DNA from: Deltaproteobacteria bacterium
GTDB taxonomy: Bacteria > Desulfobacterota > Syntrophia > Syntrophales > UBA2185
Reading direction: 5' to 3'
Assembly: GCA_026388495.1 (NCBI GenBank)
Contig: JAPLJQ010000131.1
Span: 1 to 10,600, forward strand
Length of the DNA: 10,600 bases
The notes under the pieces were generated by a model. The model was not told the DNA's origin. It did no database searches and was given only the letters and a program-made list of their open reading frames with translations. This document shows, piece after piece, positions 1 through 7,752 of the stretch (positions within the stretch are counted from its first letter, which is position 1; the number at the start of each line of letters is the position of its first letter). Made by a program: the position numbers and the translations under genes.

Positions 1-433
1 CATGCAGCAGGAGATGCGTTTTTTTTGTTTCCGGAATATAATAGGGATTTCTCAGTGTAGATAAAATATCACTTCCAGATATGGGTTTTGACCAGAACTT
101 AAGAAGATCTTTCACATTTAATATTCCAAGGATGTTATCCACACTGTCGCCATATACGGGCATTCTGGTGTGACCATGTTTAATGATCAGGTCAAGAACC
201 TCGTCAATGGTAGCATCACTTCCTATGGCGACCATTTCTGTTCTTGGAATCATCACTTCCCGAACGATTGTATCTCTGAACTCGAGAATGCTTTGAATCA
301 TTTCACCGGATTGAGTGTCTATAAGACCACTTTCTTCTCCGGCGTTAATAATCGACTGAATTTCTTTCTCCAGACGAAACTGATCCTTTAGTGAAAGGAT
401 CTCCCTGATTTTTGTTATGAATCTCGCTATCAA
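1..433 (-). CDS. CorC/HlyC-family CBS-domain protein (C-terminal part missing)
   Basis: This is the first 144 codons of a CorC/HlyC ("hemolysin C") family protein; the rest lies beyond the left edge. Family members carry two CBS domains, which usually bind adenine nucleotides, and a C-terminal CorC_HlyC domain. They are linked to Mg2+/Co2+ efflux or membrane ion homeostasis. Residues 53-70 hold the family signature before the first CBS domain (RDTIVREVMIPRTEMVAI). The first CBS domain follows at about 66-115, with TRMPVYGDSVDNILGI and VKDLL. I chose a TTG start at 431-433 because GGAG (441-444) lies 7 bases upstream, and the frame upstream reaches the radical SAM stop codon without another start. 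The only nearby ATG (444-446) opens a two-codon frame. There is no N-terminal membrane (DUF21) domain, so it resembles the soluble E. coli CorC architecture. It is probably co-transcribed with the radical SAM gene, which ends 15 bases upstream. The family is sure; the transported ion is not. Confidence 0.9.
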   Translation of the reverse strand, partial: MIARFITKIREILSLKDQFRLEKEIQSIINAGEESGLIDTQSGEMIQSILEFRDTIVREVMIPRTEMVAIGSDATIDEVLDLIIKHGHTRMPVYGDSVDNILGILNVKDLLKFWSKPISGSDILSTLRNPYYIPETKKTHLLLH

Positions 434-440
434 ATAATTA

Positions 441-444
441 CTCC
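441..444 (-). promoter_or_regulatory. Shine-Dalgarno site for the corC-like gene
   Basis: GGAG on the minus strand lies 7 bases before the TTG at 431-433. It supports a non-ATG start, since no ATG or GTG in this frame lies between the preceding stop codon and this TTG. Confidence 0.6.
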
Positions 445-448
445 ATGT

Positions 449-1321
449 TTACAGACCGCGTAAATATTCCGGTCTGAGACGTTTTGCATCACCCGATTTA
501 ATAACCTGATAAATCATATTTACCACCCCTTCTTTTTCCTGAGGCAGCGTTGCCTTGACGGGCAGATAATTTGATGCATGATTGGATGTAAAATAACAAT
601 TGGTATAATTTGAACTGGCAAGGATGACTGCCAGTTCCCTGAGAAGATCAAACTGATCCGGAAGAATAAACTCCTCCCTCATGTATTCTTCATAAAGAGA
701 CGTCCCCGGTACTAACATGAGCGTTAGGGCGCTTGCATAATCGGGATCGATATCGGTTAATATTCTTGCCGTATCCATGGCGTGTTGAACACTTTTCTCA
801 ATACCACCAAGTCCTAATATAACGGTCACAGACAACGGGATCCCGACTTCCTTAATCAGTTTACCCGCCTGCACCATCTGCTCGTAAGTTACGCCTTTAT
901 CTATTTTCTCAAGTAATTCAGAGTTTCCCGTTTCAATTCCCATATAAATGATACCCAACCCAAGTTTCTTGAGTTCTGTTAATTCGTCCACCGTTTTTCT
1001 CAGGATGCTTTTTGCGTTGGCATATGTTCCCACTCTCTTAACGCCTCTGATGTGTCTTCGGATTGATTCCAGGATTTGAACCAATCTTGCCTGGGGAATA
1101 ATCAAGGCATCTCCATCGCACAGAAAGACTTTTTCTGTCCGTGTATTCCTTGCGGATTCCAGAATATCTTCCTGGATTTCGTCAAATCCTTTAATCCTAA
1201 TTTTTTTTTCTTTATAGGCGGGACAGAAGGTGCATCTGTTATGGGAACATCCGACGCTTATCTGAATCAACTGGCTGTAGGCCTCACTGGGAGGCCTGAT
1301 GATTGCTCCTTCGTACTTCAT
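449..1321 (-). CDS. Radical SAM protein of unknown function
   Basis: This 290-residue radical SAM enzyme probably forms a [4Fe-4S] cluster that cleaves S-adenosylmethionine. The cluster cysteines are C25, C30 and C33 in GCSHNRCTFC. The spacing is CX4CX2C rather than the textbook CX3CX2C. From memory, this form recurs in a conserved group of radical SAM proteins in anaerobes whose start resembles MKYEGAIIRPPSEA. Downstream elements fit the fold: an FLCDGDALI strand (66-74) in place of the usual GGE motif, GIETGN (128-133), and a VILGLGG segment (167-173). No B12-binding, TRAM or SPASM domain is visible, and the substrate is unknown. The ATG at 1319-1321 is the first possible start after an in-frame TGA, but I see no good ribosome binding site before it. 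The gene lies past the tRNA terminator, so it needs its own promoter or read-through; only weak boxes are visible. A run of nine A bases (1201-1209, read on the minus strand) encodes the lysines near residue 39. Confidence 0.85.
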   Translation of the reverse strand: MKYEGAIIRPPSEAYSQLIQISVGCSHNRCTFCPAYKEKKIRIKGFDEIQEDILESARNTRTEKVFLCDGDALIIPQARLVQILESIRRHIRGVKRVGTYANAKSILRKTVDELTELKKLGLGIIYMGIETGNSELLEKIDKGVTYEQMVQAGKLIKEVGIPLSVTVILGLGGIEKSVQHAMDTARILTDIDPDYASALTLMLVPGTSLYEEYMREEFILPDQFDLLRELAVILASSNYTNCYFTSNHASNYLPVKATLPQEKEGVVNMIYQVIKSGDAKRLRPEYLRGL

Positions 1322-1351
1322 GATATTACTAAGTCAAACGATTCACTGTGT

Positions 1352-1391
1352 AAAACAAACAAGGGGTTAACCTCGCGGCCAACCCCTTGTT
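1352..1391 (-). terminator. Rho-independent terminator after tRNA-Asp
   Basis: A perfect 11-bp inverted repeat (1358-1368 with 1381-1391; AACAAGGGGTT pairing with AACCCCTTGTT) encloses a 12-base loop. On the minus strand a T-rich tail (TGTTTTA) follows. It sits 5 bases beyond the CCA end of tRNA-Asp, so it should end the tRNA transcript and any read-through from lon. Confidence 0.85.
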
Positions 1392-1396
1392 GAATT

Positions 1397-1473
<77 letters not shown>

Positions 1474-1491
1474 GTAAATATTAACGACAAA

Positions 1492-1567
1492 TGGTAGGCG
1501 GAACAGGACTCGAACCTGTGACATCCACGGTGTAAGCGTGGCGCTCTCCCTGCTGAGCTACCCGCCT
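1492..1567 (-). tRNA. tRNA-Val (anticodon UAC)
   Basis: This 76-base minus-strand gene includes an encoded CCA (1492-1494). The acceptor stem is AGGCGGG/TCCGCCT with one G-T pair, the D arm starts TAGCTCAG, the anticodon loop is CTTACAC with TAC at 1532-1534, and the T loop is TTCGAGT. The discriminator base is A. The gene begins 71 bases after the lon stop codon. I see no terminator between them, so part of the tRNA could come from processed lon mRNA. Confidence 0.97.
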
Positions 1568-1597
1568 TTCCTCTTATTCTCTCCGCTGTGTCTAACA

Positions 1598-1617
1598 ATT
1601 GTATCATTTTCTGTCAA
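1598..1617 (-). promoter_or_regulatory. Possible promoter for the tRNA-Val/tRNA-Asp pair
   Basis: The minus strand upstream of tRNA-Val carries TGATACAAT (1598-1606), which matches an extended -10 element (TGnTATAAT type), about 30 bases before the tRNA. A perfect TTGACA lies at 1612-1617. It is only 8 bases from that -10 box, which is too close for the two to act together. At 17-base spacing it would pair with the poor TAGACA (1589-1594). One of the two arrangements may be real. Confidence 0.4.
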
Positions 1618-1638
1618 GCACTAAATGGCCAATTCTGA

Positions 1639-4086
1639 TCAATGCATGGGAATTTCTGGAGCATTCATCGCCGGCAATGAGGGCATACCGATGATTGTTT
1701 CCTTATGGCTGGCGTCATCTTCATTCCCTTCATCTTTTGGTAAAATAGCCGCTTTTAAGACCTCATCCACATGTTCAACAAAAATGATTTCAATCGCTTT
1801 CAAAACATTAGCCGGAACATCGGCCAGGTCCTTTTCATTATCCTTGGGAATAATGACAGTTTTTAAATTACCGCGGTGTGCCGCCAATAATTTCTCCTTC
1901 AATCCCCCTATGGGCAATACCCTCCCTCTCAAGGTTATTTCACCGGTCATGGCCAGATCTCCGCGTACCTTTCTTTTCATAAAGGCCGACGCAATTGAGG
2001 TTGCAATAGCAATTCCTGCCGATGGACCATCCTTCGGTATGGCTCCTTCTGGAACATGGATATGTACATCTATCTCTTTATAGAAATTCTCGTTCAAGCC
2101 AAATTGATCCGCCCTGGCACGAACATATGTAAGGGCTGCCTGCGCAGATTCCTGCATGACATCGCCGAGTTTACCCGTCAAGACCATCTTGCCGCTGCCC
2201 TTCATAAGAGCGGATTCTATGGTGAGAAGTTCCCCCCCAACTTCAGTCCAGGCGAGGCCGACGGAAAGGCCGATATGGTCTTTTCCCTCCGTTTCCCCGT
2301 GTCTGAATTTCTGTACACCCAAATATTTCGCTACCGTTTTGGATGTAATCTTGATTTGACTCCCACCACCGTTTGTAACAATTTTCCGAGCCACTTTTCT
2401 GCATATGGAGGCAATCTCTCTTTCAAGATTTCGTACACCTGCTTCTCTCGTATACTGTCTGATGATTGCAAACAAAGCGCCATCTGTGAAATTAATATTT
2501 TCTTTTTTCAGACCGTTCGCCTCCATCTCCTTGGCCACAAGAAATTTTTTAGCAATGTTCATTTTTTCGGGTTCTGTATAGCCTGCCAGACGGATCACTT
2601 CCATTCTGTCCTGAAGAGGCGGAGGAATCGGCTGGAGGACATTTGCCGTTGTAATGAACATGACATCGGAAAGATCGTAATCAACCTCCAGATAGTTGTC
2701 ATTGAACGCATTATTCTGTTCCGGATCAAGAACCTCAAGGAGGGCTGACGAAGGATCTCCCCGGAAATCGGAACTCAATTTATCAACCTCATCAAGGCAG
2801 AATACGGGATTATTTGATCCTGCTTTTTTCAGCAGTTGTATGATTTTCCCCGGTAAGGCGCCGATATACGTTCTCCTGTGTCCCCTGATTTCAGCCTCAT
2901 CTCTGACACCGCCCAAGGAAAGCCTCACAAACTTTCTGTTGGTGGCGCGGGCAACGGATTTTGCCACAGATGTTTTTCCAACACCCGGAGGTCCAACAAA
3001 GCAAAGGATGGGACCTTTATTTTTATTTACCAGTGTCTGTACGGCAAGATACTCGAGTATCCTTTCCTTTACGGACTTAAGGCCGAAATGGTCTTCTTCC
3101 AAAATAGTCTCCGACTCTTTCAGGGTAAATTTATTCTCCGTCCTTTCTGACCATTGCATATCCAACAGCCAGTCAATATAATTTCGTACAACTGTTGCTT
3201 CCGCCGACATGGGGGCCATCATCTGTAATTTCTTGATCTCAGACTTCACTTTCTTATGTGCTTCTTCAGACAATTTCTTCTGTTTCAGCCTTTTTTCAAG
3301 GTCGGCAATTTCGTTCTTAAAATCATCCTTCTCCCCCATCTCTTTCTGAATAGCTCTCATCTGCTCATTTAAGTAATAATCTTTCTGAGTCTTTTCCATT
3401 TGTTTCTTGACACGTCGTTTTATTTTTTCTTCTACCTCGAGTATCTCGATTTCACCCAGCATGAACCCATAAATCGCTTCAAGCCGATCATTGACGTTTA
3501 ATATTTCCAATACCTTCTGTTTGTCTTCAAGCTTAAGATTGATGTTTGAAACAACGACATCGGCCAACTTTGAATGACTATCTATGGAGGCTATTGTACC
3601 AACCATCTCAATATGGACTTTTTTGCTTAGTTTTGCGTAGTTCTCGAAGGATTCTCTGATATTTCTCACTAAAGCCTCAGCCCTTATCTGGTTTTCATCA
3701 TCAATATCATGAATTTCCTCAATATTTACGAGGTAGAAATCCTCATTTGGCAAATATTCCCTTATGATTCCCCTCTTCTTGCCTTCAACCAGTACTTTAA
3801 CAGTCCCGTCAGGAAGGCGTAAAAGCTGTATAATGGTCCCAATGGAACCAACCTTATGGATATCATTTTCCATCGGCTCATCCTTCTGAGCGCTCTTTTG
3901 GGCTGCCATAAATATTCCCTTTTCATATTTCATGGCCGACTCTAAGGCTGCAATGGACTTTTCTCTCCCTACAAATAGGGGAACAATCATATGTGGAAAA
4001 ACAACCACATCTCTCAGGGGAAGGAGTGGAACGGATATGATCATTTCTTCCTTTTCCTTTTCCTTGTTCTTTATGAAATCAAACAT
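1639..4086 (-). CDS. lon: ATP-dependent protease Lon (LonA type)
   Basis: Lon is a cytoplasmic, homohexameric ATP-dependent serine protease that degrades misfolded proteins and selected regulators. The 815 residues show the full LonA layout. The N-terminal substrate-binding domain (about 15-210) begins with VPLLPLRDVVVFP, and a coiled-coil-rich linker follows (about 215-290). The AAA+ module has Walker A GPPGVGKT (365-372), Walker B FCLDEVDK (429-436), and GAR/sensor elements near 550. The protease domain (about 600-780) has catalytic Ser689 in GPSAGIA and Lys732 in GGLKEK, by alignment with E. coli S679/K722. About 35 acidic, then Pro/Met-rich residues trail the conserved fold, which makes the protein slightly longer than E. 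coli Lon (784). The ATG follows AGGAAAG about 7 bases upstream. It lies 32 bases after clpX, as the last protein gene of the tig-clpP-clpX-lon cluster; two tRNAs follow. No CIRCE-type heat-shock operator is seen. Confidence 0.98.
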   Translation of the reverse strand: MFDFIKNKEKEKEEMIISVPLLPLRDVVVFPHMIVPLFVGREKSIAALESAMKYEKGIFMAAQKSAQKDEPMENDIHKVGSIGTIIQLLRLPDGTVKVLVEGKKRGIIREYLPNEDFYLVNIEEIHDIDDENQIRAEALVRNIRESFENYAKLSKKVHIEMVGTIASIDSHSKLADVVVSNINLKLEDKQKVLEILNVNDRLEAIYGFMLGEIEILEVEEKIKRRVKKQMEKTQKDYYLNEQMRAIQKEMGEKDDFKNEIADLEKRLKQKKLSEEAHKKVKSEIKKLQMMAPMSAEATVVRNYIDWLLDMQWSERTENKFTLKESETILEEDHFGLKSVKERILEYLAVQTLVNKNKGPILCFVGPPGVGKTSVAKSVARATNRKFVRLSLGGVRDEAEIRGHRRTYIGALPGKIIQLLKKAGSNNPVFCLDEVDKLSSDFRGDPSSALLEVLDPEQNNAFNDNYLEVDYDLSDVMFITTANVLQPIPPPLQDRMEVIRLAGYTEPEKMNIAKKFLVAKEMEANGLKKENINFTDGALFAIIRQYTREAGVRNLEREIASICRKVARKIVTNGGGSQIKITSKTVAKYLGVQKFRHGETEGKDHIGLSVGLAWTEVGGELLTIESALMKGSGKMVLTGKLGDVMQESAQAALTYVRARADQFGLNENFYKEIDVHIHVPEGAIPKDGPSAGIAIATSIASAFMKRKVRGDLAMTGEITLRGRVLPIGGLKEKLLAAHRGNLKTVIIPKDNEKDLADVPANVLKAIEIIFVEHVDEVLKAAILPKDEGNEDDASHKETIIGMPSLPAMNAPEIPMH

Positions 4087-4118
4087 GTTTTTCTTTCCTG
4101 TTGTATTCCGTTTTATAT

Positions 4119-5381
4119 TTAAGCCGTTTCTGTTTTTTTCTCAAAAATAAATATTGGTTTTTCCTTGTTTAAAACGACATCCTCACTGATGACGCATTCC
4201 CGCACATCCCGCCGGGAAGGAATATCATACATAATATCAAGCATGGTGTTTTCCAGTATCGACCGTAGACCCCTCGCTCCCGACTTTCGCTCAACAGATA
4301 ATTTTGCAATTGCCCGGAGAGCTCCATCTGTGAATTTCAATCTCACATTTTCAAGGTCAAACATTTTCTTATACTGCTTGATAATGGCATCCTTGGGTTC
4401 AATTAATATTTTTATCAGATCATCCTTATCCAGCTCATTCAAGGTAGCAATTACCGGCAAACGCCCTATAAACTCAGGAATCATGCCATATTTCAACAAA
4501 TCTTGCGGCTGAACCTCGGACAGCAATTCACCAATTTTTTTCTCTTTCTTGCTCTTGATATCGGCTCCGAACCCCATCATCGTGGCGCCGCTTCTCTTGG
4601 CAATAATATCTTCCAGATTATGAAAAGCCCCTCCGCAGATAAAGAGGATATTCGTTGTATCCACCTGAATAAATTCCTGCTGTGGATGTTTCCTCCCACC
4701 CTTTGGAGGGATATTCGCCAGGGTTCCCTCTATGATCTTGAGAAGCGCCTGCTGCACCCCTTCACCGGATACATCCCTTGTAATAGAAGGATTGCCCGAT
4801 TTTTTTGCTATCTTATCAATTTCGTCTATATAGACTATCCCCTTTGACGCTCTCTCAACATCATAATCCGCATTCTGAAGCAAACTCAGGATAATGTTTT
4901 CAACATCCTCCCCTACGTATCCTGCTTCTGTAAGAGTTGTTGCGTCCGCTATTGTAAACGGCACATTCAACATCTTCGCAAGGGTCTTGGCCATGAGGGT
5001 TTTTCCTGACCCGGTCGGCCCGATCAGCAAGATATTGCTCTTCTGAATTTCAACACCGTCGAGATCGCCATGGGAAAACAATCTCCTATAGTGATTATAA
5101 ACGGCTACAGAAAGAACTTTTTTGGGTCTCTCTTGACCGATGACATACTGATCGAGAAATTTCTTTATGCTCTTCGGTTCCGGTATGCCCTTTTGAAATT
5201 CTTGACTTACCGATGCTTCACATTCTTCTTCAATGATACATCTACACAATTCAATGCATTCATCACAAATATATGCAGCAGGTCCGGCGACCAGCTTTCT
5301 TACTTCATTCTGCGTCTTCCCGCAAAATGAGCAGAAAAGTACACCCTGACTGCTCTGATGATCTTTGATTTTTTTAACCAT
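4119..5381 (-). CDS. clpX: ATP-dependent Clp protease ATP-binding subunit ClpX
   Basis: ClpX is the AAA+ unfoldase that recognises tagged substrates and threads them into the ClpP chamber; it also remodels complexes alone. The 420 residues are of normal length. An N-terminal zinc-binding domain has C17, C20, C39 and C42 (CSFC...CDEC). The AAA+ domain carries Walker A GPTGSGKT (121-128), the pore-1 loop GYVGED (154-159), Walker B VYIDEIDK (183-190), and sensor-2 Arg in GARGLRS (368-374). The ClpP-docking loop reads MGF (269-271) where E. coli has IGF, a conservative change that keeps the Phe. The ATG (5379-5381) follows GAGG by about 9 bases. It lies 25 bases after clpP and is surely co-transcribed, which matches its role as the partner of that peptidase. 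All ATPase residues I can check are present, so the protein should be active. Confidence 0.98.
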   Translation of the reverse strand: MVKKIKDHQSSQGVLFCSFCGKTQNEVRKLVAGPAAYICDECIELCRCIIEEECEASVSQEFQKGIPEPKSIKKFLDQYVIGQERPKKVLSVAVYNHYRRLFSHGDLDGVEIQKSNILLIGPTGSGKTLMAKTLAKMLNVPFTIADATTLTEAGYVGEDVENIILSLLQNADYDVERASKGIVYIDEIDKIAKKSGNPSITRDVSGEGVQQALLKIIEGTLANIPPKGGRKHPQQEFIQVDTTNILFICGGAFHNLEDIIAKRSGATMMGFGADIKSKKEKKIGELLSEVQPQDLLKYGMIPEFIGRLPVIATLNELDKDDLIKILIEPKDAIIKQYKKMFDLENVRLKFTDGALRAIAKLSVERKSGARGLRSILENTMLDIMYDIPSRRDVRECVISEDVVLNKEKPIFIFEKKTETA

Positions 5382-5406
5382 TGAACTATACCTCTTTCAC
5401 CGTGTT

Positions 5407-5991
5407 CTACGTTCTTTTTAGAATAATATCATCAATGATGCCATATTCCTTCGCCTGATGACCCGTCATATAATAATCCCTTTCCGTATCTGCATGTATC
5501 TTTGAAAGAGGTTGGCCAGTGAGTTCAGCAAGAATATGATTTAATTCTTCTTTCAACCGCAATATCTCCCGCGCCTGTATATCGATATCTGTCGCTTGAC
5601 CCTGGAAACCTCCAAGCGGCTGATGAATCAATATTCTTGCATGGGGAAGCGCGGTTCTTTTGCCCTTTTTGCCCGCTGCTAAAAGAAGTGCGCCCATGCT
5701 TGCTGCTTGACCCATACAAACGGTACAGATATCCGGTTTAATGTACTGCATGGTATCATAAATCGCAAGCCCGGCACTTACAGTGCCTCCCGGCGAATTC
5801 AGATAGAAAAATATTTCCTTATCCGGATCTTCCGATTCCAGATAGAGCATCTGGGCGATGACTAAATTTGAAACATCATCATCAATAGCCGTGCCAAGAA
5901 AGACGATCCTGTCTTTCAGAAGCCTCGAATAGATGTCAAAGGCTCTTTCTCCTCTGCCATCCTGTTCAACCACCATAGGAATCAGGGGCAT
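5407..5991 (-). CDS. clpP: ATP-dependent Clp protease proteolytic subunit ClpP
   Basis: ClpP is the self-compartmentalised serine peptidase (two stacked heptamers) that hydrolyses polypeptides fed in by ClpX or ClpA. The 194 residues match the usual size without a long propeptide. The catalytic triad is visible: Ser98 in GQAASMGA, His123 in LIHQP, and Asp172 in TERDYYM. FYLNSPGG (62-69) is the oxyanion/substrate-binding strand. The start MPLIPMVVEQ is typical of the family. The ATG at 5989-5991 follows a strong GGAGGT by 6 bases, which favours it over the internal Met6. It starts 21 bases after tig and is followed by clpX after 25 bases, so chaperone, peptidase and unfoldase are made from one message. 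Nothing suggests an inactive paralogue. Confidence 0.98.
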   Translation of the reverse strand: MPLIPMVVEQDGRGERAFDIYSRLLKDRIVFLGTAIDDDVSNLVIAQMLYLESEDPDKEIFFYLNSPGGTVSAGLAIYDTMQYIKPDICTVCMGQAASMGALLLAAGKKGKRTALPHARILIHQPLGGFQGQATDIDIQAREILRLKEELNHILAELTGQPLSKIHADTERDYYMTGHQAKEYGIIDDIILKRT

Positions 5992-6012
5992 TTACCGACC
6001 TCCATGTTGCCT

Positions 6013-7320
6013 TTATTCTATATTAACCACATTCATTGTGGATTTTTCTTCAATAAATTCAAATACTTTTTTTGTCAGGATTTCATTGGTCAAATTATCT
6101 ACCATATCTTTTTCTTCAAGAGATTTTTTAAATTCATCGAAGTTCTGCCCTCTCCGCAGTGCCATCTCCTTTATTTTTTCTTCTATTTCCCCACTATCCA
6201 CCGTTATGGACTCTTTAGCTGCAATATGCTTCATCAGAAGAACGGATTTGACTATTCTGGTTGCCTCTTCTCTGTACATTTCCCTGTATTTAGCGCTCAA
6301 CTCATCAATTTCTCCTGTATTCATTCCACGTGAAGCCATTCTCTTGCGAGTATCCACCAACATGTAATAAATCTGTCTTTCAACATACGATGGTGGTGCG
6401 TCAAATTCGTTTTTTTCAAGCAATTTTGTTACGATCAGAACTTTCAAGGCCGTTTCCGAGTTCGCTTTATTCTCTTCTTCCAGGTTTTTTTTAATATCCA
6501 GCTTGAGGTCTTCAAGTGTCTCGTATTTTTCAAAGTTGCGAATAAAATTTTCATCTATCTCGGGTAATTTTCTTTCCTTGATGTTCTTTACAGTAACTGA
6601 AAATACAACATTCTTTCCGGCTATACGCTTAATTCTATATTCCTCCGGAAATTTGACTTCTATCTGTTTTGTTTGGCCCTTCCTCAACCCGATTATCTGA
6701 TCCTCAAATCCAGGCACAAACATTGAGGATCCAATTTCAAGAAGGTAATTATCAGCCGTCATTTCTTTAAGGGACTCCCCGTCCAGGGTGCCTTCAAAGT
6801 CGATGACAGCGAAATCACCTCCTTTAATATCTCTATCTTCACTAACCTCTTCCATCGTGCCGAACATATTCCGGATCTCTTGAAGCCTTGATTCAATATC
6901 ACTTTCTGTAACTTGTTTTTCTTCTTTTTCAAGTATCAGCCCTTCATAGTCCTTTGGGTCGATGGCGGGTTCCACTTCAACGGTTGCTGTAAAGATAAAA
7001 CTCTTATTATCTTCAATTCCGTTTTGATCAATATCAGGTTGCGTTACCGCAATAATCCCTTTTTCTTTAAGGGCGTCCCAGTAATACTTATTAACAAGAT
7101 TCGTTATCGTTTCTCCCTCGACATGCTCCTTATACGTTGTTTCCAGAATCTTTCTTGGCACCTTGCCCTGCCGGAACCCTTTTATTTTTGCGTTCTTTCC
7201 TACATCACGATATACTTCATCGAGTTCATTTTTAACATCCATCCAAGAAATATCAAATAAAAGCTTCTTTTTTACAGAACTTATTTCTTCAACTTGCACA
7301 GCAACAGTCGCTTCACTCAC
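6013..7320 (-). CDS. tig: Trigger factor (ribosome-associated chaperone and prolyl isomerase)
   Basis: Trigger factor binds at the ribosome exit tunnel near protein L23 and shields nascent chains; it also has peptidyl-prolyl cis-trans isomerase activity. The 435 residues give the standard three-domain protein. The N-terminal ribosome-binding domain carries the signature GFRQGKVP (48-55). The FKBP-like isomerase domain spans about 150-245 (GDFAVIDFEGTLDGE, then FVPGFEDQIIGLRKGQ). A helical, charged C-terminal substrate-binding domain covers about 250-435. The start is GTG (7318-7320), 9 bases after AAGGAG (7330-7335). The previous in-frame codons include a stop, and the next candidate would remove part of the first strand. 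It is the first gene of the tig-clpP-clpX-lon cluster, with a consensus-like promoter about 95 bases upstream. Confidence 0.97.
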   Translation of the reverse strand: MSEATVAVQVEEISSVKKKLLFDISWMDVKNELDEVYRDVGKNAKIKGFRQGKVPRKILETTYKEHVEGETITNLVNKYYWDALKEKGIIAVTQPDIDQNGIEDNKSFIFTATVEVEPAIDPKDYEGLILEKEEKQVTESDIESRLQEIRNMFGTMEEVSEDRDIKGGDFAVIDFEGTLDGESLKEMTADNYLLEIGSSMFVPGFEDQIIGLRKGQTKQIEVKFPEEYRIKRIAGKNVVFSVTVKNIKERKLPEIDENFIRNFEKYETLEDLKLDIKKNLEEENKANSETALKVLIVTKLLEKNEFDAPPSYVERQIYYMLVDTRKRMASRGMNTGEIDELSAKYREMYREEATRIVKSVLLMKHIAAKESITVDSGEIEEKIKEMALRRGQNFDEFKKSLEEKDMVDNLTNEILTKKVFEFIEEKSTMNVVNIE

Positions 7321-7413
7321 AACACTATACTCCTTAGTATCGAATTTTTACTTCTCTTGGTAAAACTCATGTGAGAGAGGGGTTTTTGGAACCAGCGCCA
7401 CACCCGCAGTCTG

Positions 7414-7442
7414 AAAATAGTAACGAACGCCCATGATGTCAA
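7414..7442 (-). promoter_or_regulatory. Sigma70-type promoter of the tig-clpP-clpX-lon operon
   Basis: The minus strand has a perfect -35 TTGACA (7437-7442), a 17-base spacer, and -10 TATTTT (7414-7419). Transcription would start near 7407 and leave a leader of about 87 bases before the tig GTG. No CIRCE inverted repeat (TTAGCACTC type) is visible, so the boxes suggest ordinary housekeeping expression. Confidence 0.65.
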
Positions 7443-7508
7443 GGGAAAATGTCATTTTGTCTACGTAACAAGTCCGCTTTAATGATGGATGAATCTCTTT
7501 ACGTGTAT

Positions 7509-7539
7509 AAAAAAAGGTCAGGCCATAAATGCCTAACCT
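7509..7539 (-). terminator. Rho-independent terminator of tRNA-Leu
   Basis: On the minus strand a 9-bp stem (AGGTTAGGC with GCCTGACCT, one T-G pair; 7515-7523 with 7531-7539) has a 7-base loop and is followed directly by seven T bases (7509-7515). It lies 14 bases past the CCA of tRNA-Leu and separates that transcript from the tig operon. Confidence 0.92.
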
Positions 7540-7553
7540 GATGTAAATTACAT

Positions 7554-7638
7554 TGGTGCGAGAGAGGAGATTTGAACTCCTATGGTGTTAACCGCTGGAT
7601 CCTAAGTCCAGTGCGTCTGCCAATTCCGCCACTCTCGC
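7554..7638 (-). tRNA. tRNA-Leu (anticodon UAG)
   Basis: This 85-base class II tRNA on the minus strand has an encoded CCA (7554-7556). The acceptor stem pairs GCGAGAG (7632-7638) with CTCTCGC (7558-7564). The anticodon stem CTGGA/TCCAG encloses loop CTTAGGA, which gives anticodon TAG. A long variable arm and the T loop TTCAAAT are present, and the discriminator base is A as in leucine tRNAs. Its own promoter and terminator make it a single-gene unit. Confidence 0.97.
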
Positions 7639-7656
7639 ATGGTTCAAGTATAGTTC

Positions 7657-7685
7657 TATATATTAATAACACAATAAATTGTCAA
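7657..7685 (-). promoter_or_regulatory. Promoter of tRNA-Leu
   Basis: The minus strand carries a perfect TTGACA (7680-7685), a 17-base spacer, and TATATA (7657-7662). The predicted start near 7650 leaves a 5' leader of about 12 bases before the mature tRNA. The surrounding DNA is very AT-rich, as in strong stable-RNA promoters. Confidence 0.7.
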
Positions 7686-7698
7686 CTTCAGTCTTATC

Positions 7699-7728
7699 TT
7701 GACCTTGACATGGACACCCCGTTATGCT
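7699..7728 (+). promoter_or_regulatory. Candidate promoter of the DUF2156 gene
   Basis: TTGACC (7699-7704) and TATGCT (7723-7728) are spaced by 18 bases on the plus strand, back to back with the tRNA-Leu promoter. A second TTGACA (7705-7710) overlaps the spacer but would need a -10 box that is not there. The predicted leader is about 80 bases long. Confidence 0.4.
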
Positions 7729-7752
7729 CTTTTCAGCCGTTAAACTTTCCCG

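Noticed and set aside
1201..1209. A run of nine A/T bases in the radical SAM gene as a programmed frameshift site
   Set aside because: The frame continues intact on both sides and encodes a normal lysine-rich stretch; no stimulatory structure or alternative product is seen.
2056..3181. Two overlapping plus-strand open frames of 230 and 161 codons
   Set aside because: They lie wholly antisense to lon, whose protein is fully conserved. They show no family motif, and antisense frames of this length are common opposite long genes.
7443..7456. GGGAAAATGTCATT shared with 8790-8803, a possible second repeat copy near tig
   Set aside because: The match ends after 14 AT-rich bases and one such pair is not surprising in 10.6 kb. 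No inverted arm is present near tig.
7321..7508. Search for a CIRCE or sigma32-type heat-shock signal upstream of tig
   Set aside because: No TTAGCACTC-N9-GAGTGCTAA-type repeat and no clear heat-shock promoter boxes; an ordinary sigma70-like promoter fits better.
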